Both the position numbers and the translations under genes were made by a program. A stretch of DNA of 64,000 nucleotides from Nocardioides halotolerans DSM 19273 (GTDB taxonomy: Bacteria > Actinomycetota > Actinomycetes > Propionibacteriales > Nocardioidaceae): NCBI RefSeq assembly GCF_000422805.1, contig NZ_AUGT01000009.1, positions 134,727 through 198,726 of the forward strand. The letters run 5' to 3'. The notes beneath the pieces were generated by a model. That model did not search any database. It was not told the DNA's origin and saw only the letters and a list, made by a program, of their open reading frames with translations. How positions within the stretch are numbered: the first letter of the stretch is position 1; each line of letters begins with the position of its first letter. Below, in pieces: positions 44,971 to 53,770 of this stretch.

Positions 44971-45311
44971 GCGTGTTCCGAATCCTTCTCGTGGGTGTCG
45001 CGTCGACGGCGCGCCGATCACGAGCAACTCAGCGCAGTCCAACAAGAACACAGCGAGCCCTCGTCCCTGGCGAAGGCGCCACAAACCGCGACACAGGTGT
45101 CACCACCACCGGTCACGCGGGAGCCCAGCTGCGACACGGGTGTCGAGGAGACCTAACACCGGTCTCGCCGTTGGGACGAGGGCGGCTCGGGCTCACCGCC
45201 CGTCTCGGCTCACCTCTCGCGACACGATCTGTGGCGATTGGCGCATGAACTGTCAGGAGAGCCCGGTCGCGTCGGCTAGTCTGCGCCCGCCGCCTTCTAT
45301 CAGGAGCTCTC
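44971..45311. other. intergenic stretch before the NdpA-like gene
   Basis: No gene is seen in these 341 bases. Near its end TAGTCT at about 45278 is a candidate -10 box for the rightward operon, and CAGGAG precedes the ATG at 45312. Confidence 0.45.
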
Positions 45312-46385
45312 ATGCCCGACTTCGGCACTCTCACCATCTCCGAGGTGATCCTCCACCGGGTTCCGGCCGGGCGCCGGGATGAAGATGGTCCGGACCAGAT
45401 CGAGTACAGCGAAGCGACGATCGAACTGGGCACCCGCGACCGCGACTTCATCCAGCTGCGGCTTCGCACGACGCTGGGCGGGATGGCTCGGCCGGTCGTC
45501 GAGGACCCCGAGGAGGCCTCGACCTCGCCCGACCTGATCCGGGGGCTGCTCGCGGGCAGCGGCGACATCGTGGGTGACTCTGCTCAGCTCGCCCAAGGTC
45601 TGCACCGGAAGCAGAAGTGGATGAGCTCCGTCGGGCTGGTCATGGTGATCCGGGGCACGCTCGAGAAGGAAGGCTGCCTCATCATCGCCAAGATGGAGCA
45701 CGAGGAAGGGATGCGGGTCCAACAGACCACGGTGAACGGCAAGCGCACTTACAGGGCCGAGTACCTGCGCGACCTCATCCTCGGCGAGGGCACCCAGGTG
45801 TTCAAGGTCGGGGTGTTCACGGCAAGCGGCGCCAAGGCCGGTGAGACGCTCGCCGGACACGTCGTTGACGTGCAGCAAGGCGGTGGCGGGGTCGCGGAGT
45901 ACTTCGTCGAGTTCCTCGGCTGCCGGTTCGTGCAGCGCTCGGACGTGCAGACCGAGGCTTTCTTCAAGACCACACAGAGCTTCATCGCGCGGGCCACCAA
46001 GGGTGACCCAGAGGCCACCGCCGAGTATGAGATCGCACTGCTGTCCGAGCTGCAGAACCGCTCGACCCGACTCTCGCCCGAGCAGTTCGCGCTGCGGCAC
46101 CTCCGTCCTGAGCACCGCGACGACTACCTGGCCCGCATCACCGCGTCCGGTCTCCCGGTCAAGGGGTTCACTAAGGACAACGGACTCATCACCAGCAGCA
46201 TCCGCCGGGTGAAGTTCCAGACCGGCCGCGGCGCCACCGTCCTGGTTCCCCCACCCATGTACGAAGACGGGTCCGTGGCCGTCGAAGACGTCGAAGGCGA
46301 GGAGACATCGACGATCACCATCACAGACAAGATCTCCTCGGTCACCGGAGCGAGCGGACCCAAGCGAGCCGAGACCTCTGAGTGA
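45312..46385 (+). CDS. nucleoid-associated protein, NdpA/NA37-like
   Basis: A 357-residue protein opening DFGTLTISEVILHRVPAG, the starting strand of the NdpA (YejK) family, with later VGLVMVIRG and KRTYRAEYLRDLILGEGTQV blocks consistent with that fold. NdpA binds DNA or curved nucleoid regions; its precise role is unsettled. CAGGAG gives a good ribosome site for ATG 45312. Seven bases separate it from a RelA/SpoT-like gene, so the pair is probably one transcript. This combination is not one I know as a characterised system. Confidence 0.78.
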   Translation: MPDFGTLTISEVILHRVPAGRRDEDGPDQIEYSEATIELGTRDRDFIQLRLRTTLGGMARPVVEDPEEASTSPDLIRGLLAGSGDIVGDSAQLAQGLHRKQKWMSSVGLVMVIRGTLEKEGCLIIAKMEHEEGMRVQQTTVNGKRTYRAEYLRDLILGEGTQVFKVGVFTASGAKAGETLAGHVVDVQQGGGGVAEYFVEFLGCRFVQRSDVQTEAFFKTTQSFIARATKGDPEATAEYEIALLSELQNRSTRLSPEQFALRHLRPEHRDDYLARITASGLPVKGFTKDNGLITSSIRRVKFQTGRGATVLVPPPMYEDGSVAVEDVEGEETSTITITDKISSVTGASGPKRAETSE

Positions 46386-46392
46386 CCAGCTC

Positions 46393-47394
46393 ATGACACC
46401 GGACCAGGCTCGACAACGGTTCGCGGAAGAGCATCCGCGGTACGCCGAGGCTGCGCTCGCCATCGAAGCGTTGCTGCGGGCCTGGTGCACGGAGTTGCGC
46501 GTCGGGGCGGTGGTTGACGCCCGCGAGAAGGGAGTCGGGAGCTTCGTCAAGAAGATCTTCCTCAACGACTACATCGACCCCTGGCGCGAGATCACCGACA
46601 AGGTCGGCGCCCGGATCATCGTCGAGAACACCCGAGACCTCGAGCGGCTTCGGGCGGCCCTCGAGCAGGACGAGTCGGCGAGGGCATTCGCCGCTCACGA
46701 GATCGTCGACAAGTCGGAGGAAGCCTCGGAGGACCGTCTCCACTACCCGGGCATCCATGCTCAGATCGCCGTGCCAGGGGTCACCACCAGCGATGGGCAG
46801 CCGATCGAGGCCGAGCTTCAGCTGCGGACCCGCGCCCAAGACCTGTGGGCGGTGGTCTCCCACAAGCTCGACTACAAGGGCGCGGTGAAGCCGGCCCGCC
46901 ATACCCGCCGTCGAATCCTTCGGCTGTCGGTGTTGACTGAGATGTTCGATCAGGAGGTGGGGACGGCGATGAAGGAGCTGGCAGCTGACCCGGCCTATGA
47001 GGTCGCCCGATACCTGCAGGTCGTCGAGGCCGAATACCTTCGGTTCGTCGCGGAGCCAGGCAACGACCTGCTCTCGCTGGAGGTTCTCGAGGTGCTCCTC
47101 GGCGCGCCAGCTGACCTGCCGCCACCTGAGGCGTACGGCGCCAGCCTGCGTGAGTTCGCCTCGCTTCATCACGACAAGCTGCAGGACGTCTACGACACCT
47201 ACGGCGCCCATACCGAATGGGCGCAAGAACCGGCCTACTGGCTCTTCTCACAGCCCGAGTCGATGATGACCTTCCATCTCGTGGAGTCGGCTCCGATGGC
47301 ACTGGCATCGGTGGTGTGGGGCACGCAGATCGAGCGCGTAGTCGAGCGGCTCTACTGGGCCTGGGGTCGCGCCATGCCCGGCCCCACCGACTAG
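46393..47394 (+). CDS. RelA/SpoT-domain protein, possible nucleotide pyrophosphokinase
   Basis: A 333-residue protein with a synthetase-like region at about 50-170. It has ITDKVGARIIVENTRDL (start of the core), LHYPGIHAQIAVPG in place of the usual GYRSLH, and EAELQLRTRAQDLWAVVSHKLDYKG, the conserved E-x-Q-x-R-T block. The early Lys-Ser motif of (p)ppGpp synthetases is replaced by SFVKKIF. The C-terminal half (about 185-333) is helical and unassigned. It may make an alarmone or, like toxSAS proteins, modify RNA. It is co-transcribed with the NdpA-like gene and convergent with an Mrr-like nuclease gene. Confidence 0.78.
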   Translation: MTPDQARQRFAEEHPRYAEAALAIEALLRAWCTELRVGAVVDAREKGVGSFVKKIFLNDYIDPWREITDKVGARIIVENTRDLERLRAALEQDESARAFAAHEIVDKSEEASEDRLHYPGIHAQIAVPGVTTSDGQPIEAELQLRTRAQDLWAVVSHKLDYKGAVKPARHTRRRILRLSVLTEMFDQEVGTAMKELAADPAYEVARYLQVVEAEYLRFVAEPGNDLLSLEVLEVLLGAPADLPPPEAYGASLREFASLHHDKLQDVYDTYGAHTEWAQEPAYWLFSQPESMMTFHLVESAPMALASVVWGTQIERVVERLYWAWGRAMPGPTD

Positions 47395-47503
47395 AGACCT
47401 CGACGGCAACGGGAAGCTTCATCGACATTCGGTGCCCCCGAACCGACGGCCCTCCGCCGGCATCGAGCATCCCGATCTCTCCTGGCTCGAGCCTGCGCGC
47501 CAG

Positions 47504-48355
47504 CTAGGCTCCGGACTCGAACGCTGGCTCGATACTGATCCGGGCGCAGCTCTCCTCGACGGCTCTGAGCCTGTTCCTCAGATGCTGACGGGCCTGCTCG
47601 TGCTCGCGGAAGAGCATCAGTCGAGCAGACGTGCGATCAGCGCTGGCTTGCTCCGACGGGAAGTCGTCAGCGCCGGCGTCCAGCTCGCGGGCGATCCTCG
47701 TCCAGTACGTGGCTGCGTCGAGAACCCGCTCAAGCTGGTCCTCGACCCTCGACGCGAGATGGCGAACGCGTCGTTGGCCCGGCGAGAGCGGGCCAGTGAG
47801 CGGATACAGGGTCAAGACTCCGCCGATCTCATCAAGCATCTTCGCGAGGTCTTGATGGATCCCTTCGATGTCGAACGTCGACGGTGGCTCTGAGGCCCTC
47901 AGCTGCTCGCGGATTGCACGGCATCCGTTCGCTGCGTCGAGCAGGAGCCGCTGCAGGTCAAGACTGATCGACGCGGACGAGGATGATTCGGCAAGGGCTT
48001 CTAGATCCTTCACCTCCCACAGAACGATGCCTAGATCCCTGGCTTCGGACTTGGCCTCCTTGGTGAACCCCTTCGCGGAAACCATCAGCGCTCTGTCGGC
48101 CCGGCCGGTCGACAACAGCGGTCGGCTCAACAACTCGAACTTGCGCACGCGCTCGACCCCGACCGCGCGTTCGTAGTACTTGCAATCGACGACGGTGATG
48201 ACACGTCGACGCGTCGACGTCTCCTCCGTCACGAGGACGTCAACTTGGGCACCGCCGACGCGATAGTCGTGTTGCACCTCGTATGCGCCTGTGCGGCGGA
48301 ACAGGTCCGCCACGTGACGTTCGAATCCGAGCCAGGTCGTCGGCCGCTCGGTCAT
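47504..48355 (-). CDS. Mrr-type PD-(D/E)xK nuclease with coiled-coil tail
   Basis: The 283-residue protein has an Mrr/NucS-like nuclease at the N-terminus: Glu12 in LGFERHVADLF, Asp39 in GGAQVDVLV and the DCK lysine 59 in VVDCKYYERAV, the D-x(n)-DxK active site. The C-terminal half is helical (GPLSPGQRRVRHLASRVED, LMLFREHEQARQHLRNRL) and may mediate assembly. ATG 48355 is used; an in-frame GTG at 48385 is possible and neither has a clear ribosome site. Such proteins cut modified or foreign DNA. It lies between the RelA/SpoT-like pair and the methylase-NYN pair. Confidence 0.78.
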   Translation of the reverse strand: MTERPTTWLGFERHVADLFRRTGAYEVQHDYRVGGAQVDVLVTEETSTRRRVITVVDCKYYERAVGVERVRKFELLSRPLLSTGRADRALMVSAKGFTKEAKSEARDLGIVLWEVKDLEALAESSSSASISLDLQRLLLDAANGCRAIREQLRASEPPSTFDIEGIHQDLAKMLDEIGGVLTLYPLTGPLSPGQRRVRHLASRVEDQLERVLDAATYWTRIARELDAGADDFPSEQASADRTSARLMLFREHEQARQHLRNRLRAVEESCARISIEPAFESGA

Positions 48356-48466
48356 CCAATGATTGTCATGCCAGTCGTGGACCACCGCCAGTGTCTGATG
48401 CCGTGAGGCAGCAGGGGACGAGTCGACGCCGCTCTCAGCACGGTCTGGCCACCGGCGGAGGCCCGC

Positions 48467-50614
48467 TCAGTCGGCCGCCTTCTCGGGGGCGCCGGCGCGC
48501 AGGAGGTCAAGAACCGCGACGCGGGTCTCCTCCGCCCACTGCGCAAGCAACCGGGCCTGTTCAGCGACTTCGGCGAGGCGGTCGTATCCCTCGAGATACA
48601 GGTGTTGCTCGGCCAATGCGATGAGGGGCACCTCGAGGTCTTGGACCTTGGCGCGGCCGATGGTGCCGCCCGCTAGGAACCGCTTGTTCCACGGCCCGAG
48701 CAGTACTGCGGCGAGGTAGTCCGGTGAGATCTGGTCGGTGAGGATGCGAAGCGACTGGACACCTGCGCCGAGGATGGCCCACTCGCCTCCGTAGACCAAT
48801 GTGGTGATCGGGTTGGTCGTGGAGACCAGGACGTCGCCGGGCCTGGGTCGGTCGGTGTGGTTCTCGACCTCGTGGAACCAGTTGTCCATGACGAGGTCCG
48901 AGGTGGCGCCCAAGACCTCCCCAGGTGGCTGGTTCGGCAGCTCGCCGTCTCGGAGGTGGCGGGGCCGGATGATGTTCCCTGCGAGGTGCGGTGCGGCGTC
49001 CTCGGGTCGGAGCCGTCCGGTCTTGAGCTGGACGACGCCGCCTTCGACGAGGTCGCCGACGGTGACGATCCGGGGACGGTCGAGAGGGTCGAATCCGCGC
49101 AGAGGGCGGTCGAGTCCAGCCACCTGGTCGAGGGCGCGGTTGAGCCTGTCCAGGTTCTGCGTGTAGCTGGTGAACGCTGCTTGGGAGTCGAGCGATGGGG
49201 CCCCGGTCCAGCGGGTAGGGGTGAGGTCGTAGGCGGCGGTTGCCAGTTCCCTCGGTGCGACGAGCTCTGCCGGCACGCCGTTGGGCGGCTCGGGATACCA
49301 GCGGCGAGCCTCGGCTTCGGGGTTGCTGCTCTGGGAGCCGTCGACCATGAGTACTCCGGCGGGGCTTCCGTCGCTGTTTCCGGGTCGAAGCACCCACACC
49401 GCGAGCGGCATCGCCACGTGCGGGAGCAGCTTCCCCGGGAGTCCGATGATCGCTTCGACCCTGTGGTTCTCCACCAGACTCCGGCGGATCGCGCTCTCGG
49501 GGCCGCCGCGGAACAGGGGTCCCATGGTGGTGACGACGAACGCGCGGCCACCGGGGGCGAGGTGGGCGACGGCGTGTTGGACCCAGGCGAGCTCAGTGGA
49601 GTTGCGAGGCGGCATGCCGTAGACCCAGCGGGGGTCGGAGAGCTCGGCGTGGTCCAGGCGCTGTCCGAACGGGGGCTCGCAGACGATGATGTCGGCCTGC
49701 AATGCGGGGTCTGGGTCGCGGGCGATGACGTCGGTGGTGGTGAGCTCCCAGGCCTCGCCGCGCAGGTAGGCGCGCTGTCGGGCGATCGTGGTCGCGGCCG
49801 GGTTGATGTCATGACCGACGATCCGAGTGATCGGGCCCATGAGCTGGTCGTGCTCCGCTCGGTGGGTGCGCATGACCTCTCTCAACGCTTCGCCGATGCC
49901 GCAGGCCGGGTCGTAGATCGTGCCGCCTGCGTCGGGGCCGGCGAGTGTGCCGAGGATGCGGGAGATGCGTGAGTCGACGAAGCCGTGTTCGACCCCGGCC
50001 CGCACTTGCGCGTTCGCGGCGCGGGCCAGGACGTAGTCGGTCACGGCGGGAAGGTCGTCGAGGTCGATCGCCTGGAACGGCAGCAGGACGAGCACCAGTT
50101 TCTCTGGGCGGATGTCCAGGTATGGCCGCGGGACGTAGGGGAGGTCGAGCACCTCACGGAGCTCTTCGACGCCCGCGCGAAGTGTGTCCATAAGCGTGTC
50201 CACGCTCGCGTGGTGGATCGCCGCCCAGGCGGAGTCGCCGGCCTCGTGGGTCTCATGGATCCGGCGCAGACACGCAAGGTCCAACGCGAGCTGGCCGATG
50301 TCTGCATAGGCCAGATCCTCGCGCAAGGTGTTGAGCAGGGACCAGGTGTCCAGGTTGTCGTCCGTAGCCACGGTCTTGCCGGTGGCCTTGAGCCACGACT
50401 CGACCTGGGCGCGGTCGAACAGCGGCTTGGTCGGGGTTCCGGCGACCGGGGCAGGGAAGTCCGGGCTTCGCTTGCGCCAGTTGGAGACGGCGCCTCGGGA
50501 CACGTCGGCCATCTCGGCGATGTCGGAGGTAGCCACGAGCGCCGCGGACTGAGTGGCCGAGTGAGCGTCCGGGTGAGCGTTTGGGTCAGGGGTGGGCTGG
50601 GCGGGGTTAGTCAA
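48467..50614 (-). CDS. N6-DNA-methylase-like protein with N-terminal HTH, variant motif IV
   Basis: A 715-residue type I-style methylase. Residues 28-78 are an AlpA/MerR-like HTH (TSDIAEMADVSRGAVSNWRK). Motif I is TIYDPACGIGEALR (233-246). Motif IV is VCEPPFGQRL (311-320), where the usual Asn of NPPF is Glu313. A C-terminal specificity-like part (about 520-715; GGTIGRAKVQDLEVPL) resembles an HsdS TRD. TTG is the start codon. The Glu may weaken or abolish methyl transfer, turning the protein into a reader of DNA. It follows a NYN ribonuclease gene by 12 bases on the same strand; no HsdR partner is adjacent. Confidence 0.82.
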   Translation of the reverse strand: MTNPAQPTPDPNAHPDAHSATQSAALVATSDIAEMADVSRGAVSNWRKRSPDFPAPVAGTPTKPLFDRAQVESWLKATGKTVATDDNLDTWSLLNTLREDLAYADIGQLALDLACLRRIHETHEAGDSAWAAIHHASVDTLMDTLRAGVEELREVLDLPYVPRPYLDIRPEKLVLVLLPFQAIDLDDLPAVTDYVLARAANAQVRAGVEHGFVDSRISRILGTLAGPDAGGTIYDPACGIGEALREVMRTHRAEHDQLMGPITRIVGHDINPAATTIARQRAYLRGEAWELTTTDVIARDPDPALQADIIVCEPPFGQRLDHAELSDPRWVYGMPPRNSTELAWVQHAVAHLAPGGRAFVVTTMGPLFRGGPESAIRRSLVENHRVEAIIGLPGKLLPHVAMPLAVWVLRPGNSDGSPAGVLMVDGSQSSNPEAEARRWYPEPPNGVPAELVAPRELATAAYDLTPTRWTGAPSLDSQAAFTSYTQNLDRLNRALDQVAGLDRPLRGFDPLDRPRIVTVGDLVEGGVVQLKTGRLRPEDAAPHLAGNIIRPRHLRDGELPNQPPGEVLGATSDLVMDNWFHEVENHTDRPRPGDVLVSTTNPITTLVYGGEWAILGAGVQSLRILTDQISPDYLAAVLLGPWNKRFLAGGTIGRAKVQDLEVPLIALAEQHLYLEGYDRLAEVAEQARLLAQWAEETRVAVLDLLRAGAPEKAAD

Positions 50615-50626
50615 GTTGTTCCTTGG

Positions 50627-51220
50627 TCAGGCCGACGCCGAGATGGCGGCGGCATCGTAGGGCTGGTCGAGGAGTGTGATCTGGCTGGCGACCAAGCGCA
50701 GGCGGCGCGAGAGCCTGTTGCGGACGGCCACGACATGGACCCGGACTCCGGCCGCGCACAGGGCAGCCACGGCGTCGGTGAAGATCCCGTCGCCCGAGGC
50801 GAGGACGACCTCGTCGTACTTGGTGGGCAGGTCTTCGGCCAGTACCTCGAGGAGTGCGAGGTCGGCGCCGTCCGGGCCGGACCCGACGACGTACCGCTGG
50901 TGGGTCCAAGCGGTGCCGACGTGGATGAGGCCGATGTGGCTGGTGCCGATCACGACCTGGTCGGTCTCGGTGACCGCCCGTACCTGGGTGAGGCGACGGC
51001 GAGCCCATAGGGCTTCGGTGTGGTGGAGCACGGCACCTCCGATCAGGTTCTCGATGTCGACGACAACGAGTCGTCGTCCGGTCGTGTAGCGGCGGCGGTT
51101 GATGGTCGCAGCGTGCGTGCGGTGGGTGTGGCGGGGCGGGCGAGTGGCCACGTCGTGGGATGGGTCGGTGGACGAGAGCGTAGCACCACGGAACATGTGA
51201 ATCAGATTGTCAAAGGTCAT
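50627..51220 (-). CDS. NYN-domain protein (PIN-like ribonuclease)
   Basis: A 197-residue protein with a NYN domain from about residue 50: Asp55/Glu57/Asn58 in LVVVDIENLIGG, a second acidic site in SGPDGADLALLEVL (Asp117/Asp120) and VVLASGDGIFTDAVAAL (Asp144). NYN proteins are metal-dependent RNases that act in RNA decay, toxin action or phage defence. The first 45 residues lack domain character and ATG 51220 may be too far upstream. It is transcribed ahead of the methylase-like gene, 12 bases apart, forming a pair. Confidence 0.85.
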   Translation of the reverse strand: MTFDNLIHMFRGATLSSTDPSHDVATRPPRHTHRTHAATINRRRYTTGRRLVVVDIENLIGGAVLHHTEALWARRRLTQVRAVTETDQVVIGTSHIGLIHVGTAWTHQRYVVGSGPDGADLALLEVLAEDLPTKYDEVVLASGDGIFTDAVAALCAAGVRVHVVAVRNRLSRRLRLVASQITLLDQPYDAAAISASA

Positions 51221-51590
51221 GTACGAAAACTAGAGCCTAGCGTCCGTGCAGTCAAGTGTGAATCGGACATACACCCTGTCAGGGCTAGATCTGGTTGTCA
51301 GAGAGTCGCTGTCAGGGTGTCGCCTGCGCCTCAAATGCGGTCGCCAACGAGACGGCTACTCAGTCTGTCCGTCTGTCGTCCACAAGGGGCTCGCGCGTCT
51401 GGGGCGACAAAGCATGATCCCCGCGTGTCACGTCCTCGCGTGGCCGCTGGTCGGGTCGGCCGACAGTTCGGGGCGGCAAGTCCTGAAAGGGGGCCTTCGT
51501 GCCTGACGTTGCCGCGCGGGAGCGGCGCATGGGTCTGCGCTGTCCTGTGAGGTGTTCGCGACGGGGTCAGGGCGCAGGGATACTCGACCC
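51221..51590. other. divergent intergenic region
   Basis: These 370 bases lie between the leftward NYN-methylase operon and the rightward DUF2510 gene. GATACT at 51579-51584 is a -10 box spaced six bases from the GTG at 51591, typical of a leaderless transcript. Nothing else is supported here; no gene is seen in the left part. Confidence 0.5.
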
Positions 51591-52217
51591 GTGGGCCGAC
51601 TTCCGCCACCGGGCTGGCACCGGGCAGCTGACGGTTCGCTTCGGTGGTGGAACGGTCGACAATGGACTCCTCATCGTCATCCGAGCACGAGCGCCTCCGC
51701 TGCGCCTCCTGGTTGGTATCGAGAGGCGGCGGATCGCCTGCGGTGGTGGGACGGCCAGCAGTGGACCGAGTACCGGCACCCGATACCCCATCACCCCGCG
51801 GCACCGCCCGGTTGGTATCGAGAAACGGCCGATGGCCTGCGGTGGTGGGACGGCCGGCAGTGGACCAACCACCGTCATCAGCTGGCATCGCACGCGGGCA
51901 GCGCGCTCACCCCGGTTGCCGGATCCGAGGATGAGCCATCTGAGCCCGGTCGAAAGCGGTGGGTCCTCGGCGGTATCGCGCTGCTCGGACTGCTGGCGGC
52001 CCTCTCCGGTTCCGATGACGACGACAGCCCTTGGAAGAGCAATGCGTGGCAGGGCTGCTGCGAGTCTTGCGACAGCACGGACGTCGTCCACCTCGTCTAC
52101 GACTGTCCGGAGTGGATCGACAGATCCACGGCACCATCATGGGTCGAGTTCCACTCGGGCTGGGGGTTGGACAACCGCCGCTGCGAGGACTGCGGACACG
52201 AATGGACCGCGTACTAG
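51591..52217 (+). CDS. DUF2510-repeat membrane protein with zinc-ribbon tail
   Basis: A 208-residue protein with three DUF2510 modules near the N-terminus (LPPPGWHRAADGSLRWWNG, APPGWYREAADRLRWWDG and a third with ETADGLRWWDGRQW), a membrane helix (RWVLGGIALLGLLAALSG), then a Cys pair at CCESCDS and CEDCGHEW that could bind zinc. DUF2510 is thought to help actinobacterial membrane or secretion proteins. GTG 51591 is chosen because the -10 box and the first repeat fit it better than the upstream GTG 51552. It may report envelope state. Confidence 0.75.
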   Translation: MGRLPPPGWHRAADGSLRWWNGRQWTPHRHPSTSASAAPPGWYREAADRLRWWDGQQWTEYRHPIPHHPAAPPGWYRETADGLRWWDGRQWTNHRHQLASHAGSALTPVAGSEDEPSEPGRKRWVLGGIALLGLLAALSGSDDDDSPWKSNAWQGCCESCDSTDVVHLVYDCPEWIDRSTAPSWVEFHSGWGLDNRRCEDCGHEWTAY

Positions 52218-52345
52218 CCGACATCCGCCGGTTGCTCCCCCAAACGTCCTGGCACCGACAGCCGGCCGCGACTGGGCGGAGCTGCCGAGAAGCAGGTCGT
52301 CGATAAGTCTCGCCTCGGGTTGTTGCGCTACTTAGCATTCGTTCC

Positions 52346-52534
52346 GTGCCGGTGATCCTCGAACTAATGACGGTCGGTCTCTTGTCCCTCTGGGGGGCGA
52401 CCGTGACCGCCTCTCTGTTCCTTCACAAGACCGCGGTGAAGGTCTGGTTGTGGTTTCTGTCGATCCTCGGAACGTTGGCCACGGTCGCGCTGTCTGAGAC
52501 CGTCAGGCAAGGCGTGATCACGCTCTTCAACTAG
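52346..52534 (+). CDS. small two-helix membrane protein
   Basis: The 62-residue protein has two hydrophobic helices (LELMTVGLLSLWGATVTASL and VWLWFLSILGTLATVAL) joined by a Lys-containing loop. TAGCAT at 52333-52338 precedes the GTG start by seven bases, so it is probably leaderless. No family is recognised. It could be a small holin-like or toxin-like protein, but nothing proves this. Confidence 0.5.
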   Translation: MPVILELMTVGLLSLWGATVTASLFLHKTAVKVWLWFLSILGTLATVALSETVRQGVITLFN

Positions 52535-52600
52535 GAAGCGCGGCGAAAGGTCAGTGGCGCGAGCAGGTGTCCCGACAGCGGGTGCACGCACACTGGTCTG

Positions 52601-53644
52601 ATGGATCCCACGAACGCGACTCGACATGGCCTGGTGTGGGATGCGCCAGGCATGCTGCCGAAGTCTGACTCGAATCGCACGCGCCGGTACAGGCGGCTGC
52701 AGTCGTGGTATCGCGCGGTCCAGCTCGGAGTTCCCGCCGGAGCCTTTATGAGCTACGACCAGCTGGGCAGCTGGCTTCACCCTGATGCCGTCGCCGGCCA
52801 ACGCGACCTGAACTTCCTCCACCCGGCCGCGTACCGCCACGCCGAGCAACGCAAGGACGAGGTCCAGCGCGAGGGCGGCACGCTGGAGACGACGAGGCTC
52901 TTTCACAACATGCTCTCGAGCATGCCGATGTGCTTCAACCTGTTCGGCGCGATGCGCGAGGAGCACGCCTCGTTCCTGCCCGTCTTCCAGCAGCTCTTCG
53001 ATGCGCGCGCAACCGCGATCACCGACATCGTGTGCGAGTGGACCCCCGCCGACCCGGACGCTCGCCTCGGCGACCGGACGGCGTTCGACGCGGTCGTCCT
53101 CTACGAGGCAACGGATGGGCCGGCCTTCTGCGGCATCGAGACCAAGTACACCGAGCCGTTCAGCCGGAAGGTCTACGCACCCTCGAATACCAACAGGTAC
53201 GAGGAAGTGACCAGGAAGTCGGGCTGGTTCGCCCCTTCGGCCCCACTTGAGGCGCTGAAGGGAGCGGCGGCGAACCAGCTGTGGCGAAACACGATGCTCG
53301 CCGCGCGCATCGACCAGCAGAAGAGCCTTGGCCGGGGGCAGGTGGCAGTCGTTGCCCTGGCCGACGATGGCGGGGTGAGCAAGGCCCAGGGTCTGGTTGC
53401 GCCCGCGCTCTCCTCGAGCCACGCGGATCGGCTCTGCTTCATCACCGTGGAAGACATCCTGAGCGCCACCGAGGAGCTGTCCCCGGACCTCGCATGGTGG
53501 GCGACGAGTTTTCGTCGCCGCTACGTCGATGACACCCTCCCCGACATCACCGGCGAGGGTGCCGGTCGCGACCCGTTGGGCCCAATGCTCGGACGCAGCA
53601 TCACCGACACCGCTGCGGCGGCGCGACATGCGCTCAAGCGCTGA
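52601..53644 (+). CDS. PGN_0703-like PD-(D/E)xK restriction-endonuclease-type protein
   Basis: A 347-residue protein with the nuclease motif Asp in DRTAFDAVVLYEATDG (about 163) and ETK in FCGIETKYTEPF (about 179-181), in the PD-(D/E)xK spacing. The N-terminal half is helical (RNRTRRYRRLQSWYRAVQ type). The family is annotated as a putative restriction nuclease. ATG 52601 fits this layout. It stands in a group of nuclease-type genes and would act on incoming DNA; whether a methylase protects the host is unknown. Confidence 0.75.
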   Translation: MDPTNATRHGLVWDAPGMLPKSDSNRTRRYRRLQSWYRAVQLGVPAGAFMSYDQLGSWLHPDAVAGQRDLNFLHPAAYRHAEQRKDEVQREGGTLETTRLFHNMLSSMPMCFNLFGAMREEHASFLPVFQQLFDARATAITDIVCEWTPADPDARLGDRTAFDAVVLYEATDGPAFCGIETKYTEPFSRKVYAPSNTNRYEEVTRKSGWFAPSAPLEALKGAAANQLWRNTMLAARIDQQKSLGRGQVAVVALADDGGVSKAQGLVAPALSSSHADRLCFITVEDILSATEELSPDLAWWATSFRRRYVDDTLPDITGEGAGRDPLGPMLGRSITDTAAAARHALKR

Positions 53645-53770
53645 CGAGACTCTCATGCGCAGACATCCCCGGATCCTCCGCACAGCGGCGAGCTCGACAC
53701 AGGACCGTCAGCACCTACGACCGGCCTCCGGTCGAAGCGCCTTGTCACCGCGCGGATCTACTCTGCGGTA

